Assembly (NCBI RefSeq): GCF_000265205.3
Contig: NC_018000.1
Coordinates: 1,302,001-1,366,000 of the forward strand
Origin: Sinorhizobium fredii USDA 257
GTDB lineage: Bacteria; Pseudomonadota; Alphaproteobacteria; Rhizobiales; Rhizobiaceae
Length of the DNA stretch: 64,000 bases
Direction: 5' to 3'
Of the stretch, positions 17,105 to 24,716 are shown in pieces. Made by a program: the position numbers and the translations under genes. How positions within the stretch are numbered: the stretch's first letter is position 1; each line of letters opens with the position of its first letter. The notes under the pieces were generated by a model. That model saw nothing but the letters and a program-made list of their open reading frames with translations. It did no database searches and was not told where the DNA came from.

Positions 17105-17928
17105 GACTTCTCCCCTTCCCTTGAGAGCCAGTCCGCGAGAATCGCATTGACCGTATCCGGCGCCGTCAGATTGACCATGTGGCGGTGCCCTTCGATGATA
17201 TGCGCCCGGCCGCACGGCGCCGCGACGGCCATGGCAAGCGCCATTTCCGGCGTCGAGTTCGGGTCCTCCGAACCGGTCAGGAACAAGGCCGGACAACGCA
17301 CCTGGGGCCAGCGCGCAGCGTAAACATTGTCGCCATGCGCAAAGGCATTATAGGCGGTCGCATAGCCTTCAGGGTCGACCGTCTGCAGCCAGCTTCGCGT
17401 CAACTCATAGAACGGCGCAGTTTCGCTGCCCTCGCCGAACCAGCGCTTCAGCGGCCCATCGACATCGGCCGCACGCTCGCCGATCGTCAGGGCCCGGGCG
17501 ATGACGGCTGCCTTGGCATCAGCGTCGCGTAGGTAGACGCCATTGAGAAGCGCCACGCGGCGGATGCGTGCACCAAATGTGGCCGCCGCACCGCCAGCGA
17601 TCAGCGCGCCCATCGAATGGCCGGCGAGATTGACGCGGTCCAGCTTCAGATCGTCAAGAAGGACGCCCAGCCAGGCGACGAAATCCTCGAGCTTCGCGTC
17701 AGCATCCAGCCTGTCGCTCTCACCATGTCCGGGCATGTCGACGGCAATGACGCGGTGCCGGGCGGACAGGGCGACAACCTGCGGCGTCCAGGCTTCGAGC
17801 CGCATGCCGACCCCGTGGATGAGGACAAGCGGTTCGCCATGACCGATCTCCACATAGGCGGTACCATGCGCCGTTCGAGCTCGCCTGGCACCGAGACCCG
17901 TGAATTCTGTTCGCTCAGATTGAAGCAT
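17101..17928 (-). CDS. Alpha/beta-fold hydrolase
   Basis: A 275-residue hydrolase with the nucleophile elbow GHSMG (S105), the oxyanion region LIHGVGMR, acid D222 in TGSEDPNS and catalytic His in EGHRHMVN (248 or 250). It probably cleaves an amide, ester or enamide intermediate in the cytoplasm. In the trigonelline route a hydrolase of this fold splits the N-methylformamido-methylene succinate intermediate; RutD of the pyrimidine route has the same fold. It overlaps the flavin reductase by 4 bases. Confidence 0.9.
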   Translation of the reverse strand: MLQSERTEFTGLGARRARTAHGTAYVEIGHGEPLVLIHGVGMRLEAWTPQVVALSARHRVIAVDMPGHGESDRLDADAKLEDFVAWLGVLLDDLKLDRVNLAGHSMGALIAGGAAATFGARIRRVALLNGVYLRDADAKAAVIARALTIGERAADVDGPLKRWFGEGSETAPFYELTRSWLQTVDPEGYATAYNAFAHGDNVYAARWPQVRCPALFLTGSEDPNSTPEMALAMAVAAPCGRAHIIEGHRHMVNLTAPDTVNAILADWLSREGEKS

Positions 17929-17951
17929 CGTCGTGGTCCAGGACTACGGCG

Positions 17952-18554
17952 TCAAACGCCGGCCGGGTTGGCGACATCCTGCCCGAGATCCTTAAGATCC
18001 TGGTAGCGGTCGCCAATGCGGTGATGCGGACGTCCGCCCACCGAGGCGCCAAGCGCAACGACGATCTCGTTTGCCGCCGGCGCATCGGCGACGGAGGTCT
18101 GGATGGTCAGGTAGTGCGAGCGACGCCCTTCATCATTCTTGTCCATGAGCGGGATCATCAAGGCGGCGTTTGCCGGACCGCGTGTATTGCAGAAGGCGAG
18201 GTAGGATTTGGCGCCGACGGCTTGGCGGTAATGATTGCCGAAGCGCAGCGTGTGGATCAGCGCCGATGCATGCTCGACCTCGCCGTCGAGACCGACGATC
18301 GCCGATTTTCCATAAGCCTCGACCGCCTCGCCCGACCCGACCGCGTCGATGATCATCCTCGTCAGTAGTTCACCAAGAACCGGCGCAGCGGCATGAATTT
18401 CCGGCTTCAGGTTCTCGACATAGCCGGCGCCGGCCCAGGGGTTCTTCACCACGGCTATGGCCGAATAGAGCTTCAGCGGCACGGGCGCAGTCTTTCCGCC
18501 TTCGATCAGCGTCGTCTCCACCTGCAGCAGCGTCTTACGGATTTCGATGGGCAT
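17952..18554 (-). CDS. PF06684 'amino acid synthesis' family protein, first gene of the operon
   Basis: A 200-residue protein of the AA_synth family (PF06684); its biochemical role is not established despite the name. It contains the typical AVVKNPWAGAGY, a GKSAIVGLDGEVEH segment, and a late VALGASVGGRPHHRIGDR segment. The ATG at 18554 has a clear GAGGAG seven bases upstream; a longer frame runs through the promoter and operator and is rejected. As the promoter-proximal gene, next to a hydrolase, flavin reductase and LLM oxygenase, it probably acts on an early intermediate or protects against a reactive one. Confidence 0.88.
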   Translation of the reverse strand: MPIEIRKTLLQVETTLIEGGKTAPVPLKLYSAIAVVKNPWAGAGYVENLKPEIHAAAPVLGELLTRMIIDAVGSGEAVEAYGKSAIVGLDGEVEHASALIHTLRFGNHYRQAVGAKSYLAFCNTRGPANAALMIPLMDKNDEGRRSHYLTIQTSVADAPAANEIVVALGASVGGRPHHRIGDRYQDLKDLGQDVANPAGV

Positions 18555-18581
18555 CGCCGTCTCCTCAATCTCTATTACATA

Positions 18582-18611
18582 GTATGGTATGCCATAATAC
18601 TGCCAAGTCAA
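18582..18611 (-). promoter_or_regulatory. Operator and -35 region of the AA_synth-to-transporter operon
   Basis: On the minus strand TTGACT (18606-18611) can act as a -35 box, followed by the palindrome TATGG-N4-CCATA (18583-18596). Bases 18582-18600 match 17 of 19 of 8395-8413, the operator in front of the GntR gene. The site lies about 30 bases before the start codon, where bound repressor would block transcription. Confidence 0.68.
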
Positions 18612-18657
18612 GGGGCGTTTTGAGGATGCAGAAGGCGAGGAAATTCAGCGTCATGAA

Positions 18658-18689
18658 ATGAAAAACCCCGCTCGGGGGCCGAGCAGGGG
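18658..18689 (-). terminator. Rho-independent terminator after purU
   Basis: On the minus strand a stem of CCCC-N2-CTCGG against CCGAG-N-GGGG (18666-18689) is followed by TTTTT (18661-18665). It lies about 30 bases after the purU stop and before the operator of the next operon, so it separates the two transcription units. Confidence 0.8.
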
Positions 18690-18720
18690 CTGTCGATTGG
18701 TGGAATTTTTTTTTGAAGCT

Positions 18721-19605
18721 TCAGCCCATCCGTTCCGAAGCGTAGGATCCCGGGCTCGGCGGGAAGACCACGACGCGGTTGCCGTTGATGAAGCAGCGGT
18801 GGTGGATATGGGCATGGACGGCGCGGGCCAGCACCTGGCTTTCGACGTCGCGGCCGATCGACACGTAGTCCTCGGCCGACTGCGCATGGGTGATGCGGGC
18901 GATGTCCTGCTCGATGATCGGCCCCTCGTCGAGGTCGGCGGTGACGTAATGCGCCGTCGCGCCGATCAGCTTGACGCCGCGCTCATAGGCCTGCTTGTAG
19001 GGGTTGGCGCCCTTGAACGACGGCAGGAACGAGTGGTGGATGTTGATGATCCGCCCCGACATCTTCTTGCAGAGCGCATCCGACAGGACCTGCATGTAGC
19101 GGGCCAGCACGATCAGCTCGGCACCGGTCTGCTCGACGAGCTCCAGCAGCTGGGCTTCGGCCTTCGGCTTGTTCTCCTTCGTCACCTTGATGCAGTGGAA
19201 GGGGATGTCGTGGTTGACGACGACCTTCTGGTAGTCGAAGTGGTTGGAGACGACGCCGACGATGTCGATCGGCAGAGCGCCGATCTTCCAGCGGTAGAGC
19301 AGGTCGTTCAAGCAATGGCCGAAACGCGACACCATCAGCAGCACCTTGGTGCGCTCTGACTGGTCATGGAGCGCCGTTTCCATCGCGAATTTCGCGGCAA
19401 TCGGCTTCAGCCCTTCCTCGATAGCGGCGCGACCGACGCCTTCCTCCGAGATGAAGCTGATGCGCATGAAGAACAGGCCGGTTTGGAGATCGTCGAACTG
19501 CGAGCTGTCGATGATGTTGCAGCTCTGTTCAGCGAGATAGCCGGAAAGCGCCGCAACGATGCCGCGGGTGGATTTGCAGGTGACCGTCAAAACGTAAGTG
19601 TGCAT
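18721..19605 (-). CDS. purU: Formyltetrahydrofolate deformylase
   Basis: Hydrolyses 10-formyl-THF to THF and formate, balancing one-carbon pools. It has 294 residues: an N-terminal ACT domain (about 1-85, TYVLTVTCKSTRGIVAALSG) and a C-terminal formyltransferase-like domain with the active-site Asn/His/Asp context INIHHSFLPSFKG, GATAHYV and LDEGPII. The second of two adjacent ATGs (19605) sits at a good distance from AAGGA. Its nearness to oxidative enzymes suggests it recycles folate loaded with carbon from demethylation; this is inference. A terminator follows directly. Confidence 0.95.
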   Translation of the reverse strand: MHTYVLTVTCKSTRGIVAALSGYLAEQSCNIIDSSQFDDLQTGLFFMRISFISEEGVGRAAIEEGLKPIAAKFAMETALHDQSERTKVLLMVSRFGHCLNDLLYRWKIGALPIDIVGVVSNHFDYQKVVVNHDIPFHCIKVTKENKPKAEAQLLELVEQTGAELIVLARYMQVLSDALCKKMSGRIINIHHSFLPSFKGANPYKQAYERGVKLIGATAHYVTADLDEGPIIEQDIARITHAQSAEDYVSIGRDVESQVLARAVHAHIHHRCFINGNRVVVFPPSPGSYASERMG

Positions 19606-19749
19606 CATTCGTCCTTGCTGTCGCGTCTGTAGGCGCTCGGCCCATTGCATGTTCCCTAGATCGCAGCCAATCTAAGGATAAAACATGCAGCAATTCAAAG
19701 TCCAACAGCGACCTTTATGCGCCTGATAAGACGCGCGGCGCTGTAACTA

Positions 19750-20571
19750 TCACCTTGCAGGAAGCGCCGTCTGCTCCTGTGCGTCGATCTCCTTGAGAAA
19801 ATCCTCCAACTCGCCCGGCGCTATGCCGACCAGATGCGCCTTTTCCGGATAGGCGCGGGATCGTACATCCTCGGCATATTCGCGGAAAGCGACGATGCGC
19901 TCCTGCTGCAGCCGTTCGAATTCGGCGGCAAAGTCGCGGTAGACCTTGGCATGGCGCGGATAGTGGCCGCGATTCTGCCCGAGCACGTCTTCGGCAAATA
20001 GATATTGCGCATCACATCCGGTACCCGCGCCCATGGAGAGCATCAGCAGCGACGTGCGCTGCGAGATCGCGGTTGCGACTTCGGCGGGCACGACCTCGAT
20101 CTCGGCCGCGAAGGCGCCTGCCTCTTCGAGCGCCTTGACCTGGCGCCAGATCTCGAGCGCGCTTTGCGCCGTCTTGCCGACGGCCCTGAAGCCGCCGGTC
20201 CAGGTCGCCTTGGACGGGATCAGCCCGACATGACCGCAGACCGGAATGCCTTCCTCGCGAAGCCGCCTGACCGTCGAAAGACCGGCGGCACAATAGACGG
20301 CATCGCCGCCGGCCCGCATCGCCTGGAACGCGCCGCGCAGATAGTCCTCGGCGGTGACGAAGTCGCCATATTCCAGGCCCGGAAAGGCGAAGACCGTAGG
20401 CGCCGCCTCGCGGAATTGCGGCCCGAGCAGCGCCGGCGGAACGGATACGAGGTCGATACCGGCCTTCTCGGCGGCTTCTGCCTCCTCCAGCGTCACGACG
20501 CGCAGCATGGTGAGTTGCCTCTTGCCCTTGATCGACAAGAGATCGGCAACGGTCGGTCGACGGTGTTTCAT
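19750..20571 (-). CDS. PanB-family (ketopantoate hydroxymethyltransferase-like) protein, divergent
   Basis: The 273 residues align with PanB along their length (TVADLLSIKGKRQLTMLRV, GIPVCGHVGLIPSK, EVVPAEVATAIS, SMGAGTGCDAQYLF, VLGQNRGHYPRHAKVY). True PanB makes ketopantoate from 2-oxoisovalerate and methylene-THF. Here the usual metal-binding Asp in VGDS is replaced (SVPPALL), the second Asp and the Lys-x-Glu region are not found (DAVYCAAGLSTV), while the catalytic Glu of the EVVP strand remains. It is therefore probably a functional relative in the PEP-mutase/isocitrate-lyase superfamily acting on another substrate. No panC is adjacent. It follows the ferredoxin reductase gene by 46 bases. 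Confidence 0.82.
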   Translation of the reverse strand: MKHRRPTVADLLSIKGKRQLTMLRVVTLEEAEAAEKAGIDLVSVPPALLGPQFREAAPTVFAFPGLEYGDFVTAEDYLRGAFQAMRAGGDAVYCAAGLSTVRRLREEGIPVCGHVGLIPSKATWTGGFRAVGKTAQSALEIWRQVKALEEAGAFAAEIEVVPAEVATAISQRTSLLMLSMGAGTGCDAQYLFAEDVLGQNRGHYPRHAKVYRDFAAEFERLQQERIVAFREYAEDVRSRAYPEKAHLVGIAPGELEDFLKEIDAQEQTALPAR

Positions 20572-20617
20572 GGAAATCTCCGGATGAATGCTTGAAAAGC
20601 GCGAACTCGGGCGGGTT

Positions 20618-21844
20618 TCAGGCCGCCAGCAGCTTCTTGAGCTTGGTTTCAGGCGAGGACAGCGCCGCCGGGTCGGGCCTGCTGCCCGCGGCGATCAGCA
20701 TTTCCGCAAGGCGAATGTCGCGGGCGACCGCATTGCCTGGCCCGATGCCGCTCGCGGCGATCAGCCGGCCCTCGCCGTCGAGGTGGAACAGAATGAAAGC
20801 GTCGTCGGTGAGCTGGCGCCGGACGGTCGTCGCGGCGCCATCGGCGAGGCCGGCGATCTGCAGGGTCAGTTCGTATTGATCCGACCAGAACCACGGTACG
20901 CTTGCGAGAGGCTCGGCCGCGCCCATCAGATTGGCCGCAGCGAGCGCTCCCTGCTCCTGTGCATTGCGCCAAGCTTCGAGCCGCACCCGCCGACCGTCAT
21001 AGTGCGAGAGGGGAAAGGAACAGCAGTCGCCGGCTGCATAGATGTCGGGGTCCGATGTCCGGAGCGTCTCGTCGACAGCAATGCCGTTTTCGATCAAAAT
21101 CCCGGCAGCCTCTGCAAGTTCCGTATTCGGGATCGCTCCGATGCCGACGACAATGAGATCGGCGGGCATACAGGCGCCCTCGGCGAAGACGACGCGCGCG
21201 CCATCATCATCCGCCTCGAGCGTCGCGATGCGGGCGCCGCAAACGATCTCGACGCCTTCCTGCCGGTGCCGCTCGGCAACGACGGCTGCGATCTCCTCCG
21301 GAACGCTGCGAGAAAGGACGCGCGGCAAGCCCTCGATGAGCACGACATCGGCGCCGAGCTTGCGGGCCGTCGCAGCAAGTTCGAGACCGACAAAGCCTCC
21401 GCCGATGATGGCGAGCTTTCGCCCGGGCCAAAGGGCGGCCCGGATCGCCAGAGCGTCGGCGTGGGTCCGGAGCATCCGGATGCGCTCGGCGTTCCCGCAC
21501 ACGCCTGGAAGGGCGCGTGGCCGGGCGCCGGTCGCAAGCAGCAGCCGATCGTAGTCAATCGTGCGACCCTCCGCGAGCCTGACAACCTTCTGCTCACGGT
21601 CGATCGCCTCAACCGGGACGCTCGTCAGTACGGCAATTCGAGCCTCCTCGTAGCGCGGGGCGTCGGCCACCAATTTCGGCGGCTCGGCGCCGACGAGCCC
21701 GTGCTTGGAAAGCGGCGGCCGCTCATAGGGGAGATGCGGCTCGGCGCCAATCAGCGTGATTTCGCCCTGGAAACCTTTCTCCCTGAGGGCAAAGGCCGCC
21801 CTCGCGCCGCATTCGCCGGCGCCGACGATAACGATATGGCTCAT
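20618..21844 (-). CDS. FAD-dependent ferredoxin reductase (pyridine nucleotide-disulfide type)
   Basis: A 408-residue flavoprotein with the FAD motif IVGAGECGARAAFALRE at the N-terminus, a second Rossmann motif AIIGGGFVGLELA for NAD(P)H, and the FAD-closing IYAAGDCCSF. The RPPLSK signature is typical of reductases serving Rieske oxygenases and ferredoxins. It should pass electrons from NAD(P)H to the Rieske ferredoxin encoded 39 bases upstream, and from there to the membrane diiron enzyme. Confidence 0.92.
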   Translation of the reverse strand: MSHIVIVGAGECGARAAFALREKGFQGEITLIGAEPHLPYERPPLSKHGLVGAEPPKLVADAPRYEEARIAVLTSVPVEAIDREQKVVRLAEGRTIDYDRLLLATGARPRALPGVCGNAERIRMLRTHADALAIRAALWPGRKLAIIGGGFVGLELAATARKLGADVVLIEGLPRVLSRSVPEEIAAVVAERHRQEGVEIVCGARIATLEADDDGARVVFAEGACMPADLIVVGIGAIPNTELAEAAGILIENGIAVDETLRTSDPDIYAAGDCCSFPLSHYDGRRVRLEAWRNAQEQGALAAANLMGAAEPLASVPWFWSDQYELTLQIAGLADGAATTVRRQLTDDAFILFHLDGEGRLIAASGIGPGNAVARDIRLAEMLIAAGSRPDPAALSSPETKLKKLLAA

Positions 21845-21883
21845 GTTCTCCTCCCCTCGCGGCTGAAGCGTCGGGCCGCGTGC

Positions 21884-22201
21884 TCAGGAAATCGCAATGA
21901 AGACGCTGCCGGCCTCGAGCTTGACCGGATAGGTCTTCAGATTGACGCAGACGGGAGCACCTTTGGCCTGGCCGGTCTTGTAATTGAAGCGGCCGTTGTG
22001 CTTCGGACATTCGATGATGTCGTCCATCACCAGGCCGTCGGCAAGGTGGATGTGCTCATGCGTGCAGAGACCGTCGGTGGCGAAATATTCGTCATCGGGA
22101 CTGCGGTAGACGGCAAACGTACGGCCTTCGTGATCGAAGCGGATGACGTCTTCTTCATCGATATCGTCGGCGGCGCAGACCTCGACCCAGTTCGAGCTCA
22201 T
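21884..22201 (-). CDS. Rieske-type [2Fe-2S] ferredoxin
   Basis: A small soluble electron carrier of 105 residues. The cluster ligands are C46 and H48 in CTHEH and C65 and H68 in CPKHNG, the standard spacing. It lacks a catalytic domain, so it is a carrier rather than an oxygenase. Its gene lies between the diiron desaturase-type gene and the reductase gene, making a three-part electron chain. Confidence 0.93.
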   Translation of the reverse strand: MSSNWVEVCAADDIDEEDVIRFDHEGRTFAVYRSPDDEYFATDGLCTHEHIHLADGLVMDDIIECPKHNGRFNYKTGQAKGAPVCVNLKTYPVKLEAGSVFIAIS

Positions 22202-22252
22202 TGGTTTCCTCCATTCGATGCAGTGAATGCGATTTCCGGCTTTTCGTCGCGC

Positions 22253-23338
22253 CTACTCGGCGGCGACCGGCTCGCTGTGGAACTCTTCGCGATAGGGCTT
22301 CGCCGTCGGCGGAAGTTCGCGCTTCAGGAAATAGTCCTCGTTGCACAATTGCCGAAGAAAGGCCGGGATCATCTCGCGATAGCCGTCGAGGATCGACGGA
22401 TTGGCCGCGGGCAGGTCGTGCTTGATCATCGCGTGCAGCTTCGGCAGCGCGTGATAGGGCACCATCGGGAACATGTGATGTTCGACGTGATAGTTCATGT
22501 TCCAGTAGATGAAGCGGCTCACCGGATTCATATGGACCGTGCGGCTGTTCAGCCGGTGGTCGGTGACGTTGTCGGCGAGGCCGCCATGCTGCAGAAGGCC
22601 CGTCAGCACGTGATGCCAGGCGCCGTAAAGCCGCGGCAGGCCGATCAGCATCAGGGGCACGATGGAGCCGAGATAGATCGACAGACCGATGGTCGCGACA
22701 TGGATGGCGAGCCAGATGCGGGCGACGAGGATCGCCTTCGGCCGCTCCATCTCCGGAATGAAGGTCTTTTCCGCGGCGCTGATGACGCCTAAGGCGTTCC
22801 GCACCATGTCGATGACGGCATACCAGACATCGATGATACCGAAGAAATTGAGAACGAGACGGAGAAGATCCGGCGGCCGCATGACGGCGATTTCCGGATC
22901 GCGGCCGACGATGACAGTGTCCGTGTGGTGGCGGGTGTGACTCCAGCGCCAGGTCACCGGGTTGCGCATGATCATGAAGCAGGCGATCTGATAGACGGCG
23001 TCGTTCATCCACATCGTCTTGAAGGCCGTGCCGTGGCCGCATTCATGCCAGCGGCTATCGGAGGCCGAGCCGTAGAGGACGCCATAGGCGAGGAAAAACG
23101 GCACGGCGAACCAAGTGCCCCAGAAATAGATGCCGAGGCCGCCGAAGAGAACCATGCTGCCGAGCCAGATCGAAGTATCGCGGATGGCGGGACCATCCTC
23201 GCGCTTCATCAGTTCCTTCATCTGCTTGCGCGGAACCTCGGTATGGTACCACTCGGCCGCGGCAAGGCCGTTCGCCACTGCCGCCTGGGCATCGCGGCCC
23301 AGCAGGCTGTAATCCCGTTTCGTCGGAACCGTCGTCAT
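22253..23338 (-). CDS. Membrane fatty-acid-desaturase-family diiron oxygenase
   Basis: An integral membrane protein of 361 residues with the three histidine boxes that bind the diiron centre: HECGH (98-102), HTRHH (134-138) and HVEHH (284-288), plus an extra HH at 242-243. Four or so hydrophobic segments lie between them. Family members desaturate or hydroxylate lipids, but related AlkB/XylM-type enzymes hydroxylate small molecules. The co-encoded Rieske ferredoxin, reductase and PurU favour a small-molecule oxygenase releasing a one-carbon unit, which is inference. The ATG at 23338 follows GGGAGG; the longer upstream frame runs through the promoter. Confidence 0.88.
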   Translation of the reverse strand: MTTVPTKRDYSLLGRDAQAAVANGLAAAEWYHTEVPRKQMKELMKREDGPAIRDTSIWLGSMVLFGGLGIYFWGTWFAVPFFLAYGVLYGSASDSRWHECGHGTAFKTMWMNDAVYQIACFMIMRNPVTWRWSHTRHHTDTVIVGRDPEIAVMRPPDLLRLVLNFFGIIDVWYAVIDMVRNALGVISAAEKTFIPEMERPKAILVARIWLAIHVATIGLSIYLGSIVPLMLIGLPRLYGAWHHVLTGLLQHGGLADNVTDHRLNSRTVHMNPVSRFIYWNMNYHVEHHMFPMVPYHALPKLHAMIKHDLPAANPSILDGYREMIPAFLRQLCNEDYFLKRELPPTAKPYREEFHSEPVAAE

Positions 23339-23401
23339 CCCTGCCTCCCGAGGCGCGCTCCGTTTGCGCTTCCATCTGATGCGAAGAGAATAAGTTGACT
23401 T

Positions 23402-23432
23402 TTGACAGCTCTCAAGGCAGTCATGATATATT
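23402..23432. promoter_or_regulatory. Divergent promoter region with LacI-type operator
   Basis: TTGACAGCTCTCAA (23402-23415) is a near-perfect inverted repeat (12 of 14 positions), as expected for a LacI-family operator. TTGACA inside it, with TATATT at 23427-23432, could form the plus-strand promoter of the regulator, although the spacer of 19 is long. The site lies between the regulator and the divergent oxygenase operon. Confidence 0.5.
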
Positions 23433-23494
23433 CTCTCAAAACACATCAGAAAGACGACCTCATCAATGAGGTAATGCTGTCAGGGAGGCGCCAA

Positions 23495-24526
23495 ATGAGC
23501 AGCAGGCCAACGATCGCGGATCTGGCGCGCGCCGCGGGGGTTAGCGTTGCGACGGTGGACCGCGTCCTGAACGGGCGTCACCCGGTGCGCGAGGAAACGG
23601 CACGGCGCGTCTATGACGCGGCAAAGGCGATCGGCTATCACGCCGTCGGCCTGCTGCGGCAGCGCGTCTTCGAGGACCTGCCGCAATACCGGCTTGGCTT
23701 TCTCTTGCAGAAGCCGCAGCAAGCGTTCTATCAGGCGGTCGCGAAGGAAATGGAGAATGCGGCGTTGACGCTGACCAACGTCCGTGTCGTTCCGCAGGTC
23801 GACTTCGTTGCCAATTCCACCCCCGCAGGGATTACCGAGAAACTCAAGGCAATGGCAGCGCGCAATCAGGCGATCGCCTTCGTCGCCCCTGACTATCCGG
23901 CCGTGACGGCCGCGGTCGAGGATCTGAAGCAGCGCGGCGTTCCGACTTTCTCGTTACTCTCCGATTTCGCGTCCGGCGTACGCGAAGGCTATATCGGCCT
24001 GAACAATCAAAAGGTCGGGCGAACCGCCGCCTGGATGATCGCCAGGGCGGCGGGCCGGCCGGGCAAGGTTGCTGCCTTTATCGGCAGCCACCGCTTCCTC
24101 GGCCACGAACTGCGCGAGATCGCCTTTCGCTCCTATTTTCGCGAGAAGGCGCCCGAGTTCGAGGTGTTGGACACGATGGTGAACCTCGACACCGCCGAAA
24201 TCACCCATGAGGCGACGCTCGACCTCCTGAAGCGTCACCCGGACCTTCTCGGCTTCTACGTCTGCGGCGGCGGCATGGAGGGAGCGATTTCGGCGATCCG
24301 CGAGGAGAAGCTCGTGGGCAAGCTGCTCGTCGTCGTCAACGAGCTGACGCCGGAGTCACGCGCAGCCCTTGCCGACGAGGCGGTGATCATGGCGGTGGCC
24401 ACGCCGGTCCAGTCCCTGGCGCGAGAGACGATCAAACTGATGATCGGCGCCATCGACCGGGGCACCGCCGGCGTACCCGGACAGACCATCCTGCCCTTCG
24501 ACATCTTCACGCCGGAGAATATCTAG
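23495..24526 (+). CDS. LacI-family transcriptional regulator
   Basis: A 343-residue regulator with a LacI helix-turn-helix (TIADLARAAGVSVATVDRVLNGRHPV) and hinge, then a periplasmic-binding-protein-like domain (about 60-335). The TVDRVLNGR variant, together with the ligand domain, is typical of LacI members that sense sugars or related small molecules. The ATG at 23495 is preceded by GGGAGG. It is divergent from the oxygenase/ferredoxin operon and is its likely regulator; the ligand is unknown. Confidence 0.92.
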   Translation: MSSRPTIADLARAAGVSVATVDRVLNGRHPVREETARRVYDAAKAIGYHAVGLLRQRVFEDLPQYRLGFLLQKPQQAFYQAVAKEMENAALTLTNVRVVPQVDFVANSTPAGITEKLKAMAARNQAIAFVAPDYPAVTAAVEDLKQRGVPTFSLLSDFASGVREGYIGLNNQKVGRTAAWMIARAAGRPGKVAAFIGSHRFLGHELREIAFRSYFREKAPEFEVLDTMVNLDTAEITHEATLDLLKRHPDLLGFYVCGGGMEGAISAIREEKLVGKLLVVVNELTPESRAALADEAVIMAVATPVQSLARETIKLMIGAIDRGTAGVPGQTILPFDIFTPENI

Positions 24527-24716
24527 CGCCCCATGGCATCCTGCTTTTCCTACCGAAATTTTCCGGTCAAATGATCTCAGGGTGACTGTTCTCTCCCTCG
24601 GCAAAAAGCTAAGACATCACAACCGATAGGCGAGTCAAACGCCAAGACTCGGAAACTATCATGCTGGGTCCACCGGAAGCATCACACGGCGGAGCGGCGC
24701 ATAGGAGAGGGTAAGA

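Noticed and set aside
20588..22792. Long plus-strand open frame (734 codons) opposite the ferredoxin reductase, Rieske and desaturase genes.
   Set aside because: Antisense to three genes with clear motifs; the protein composition is typical of a high-GC shadow.
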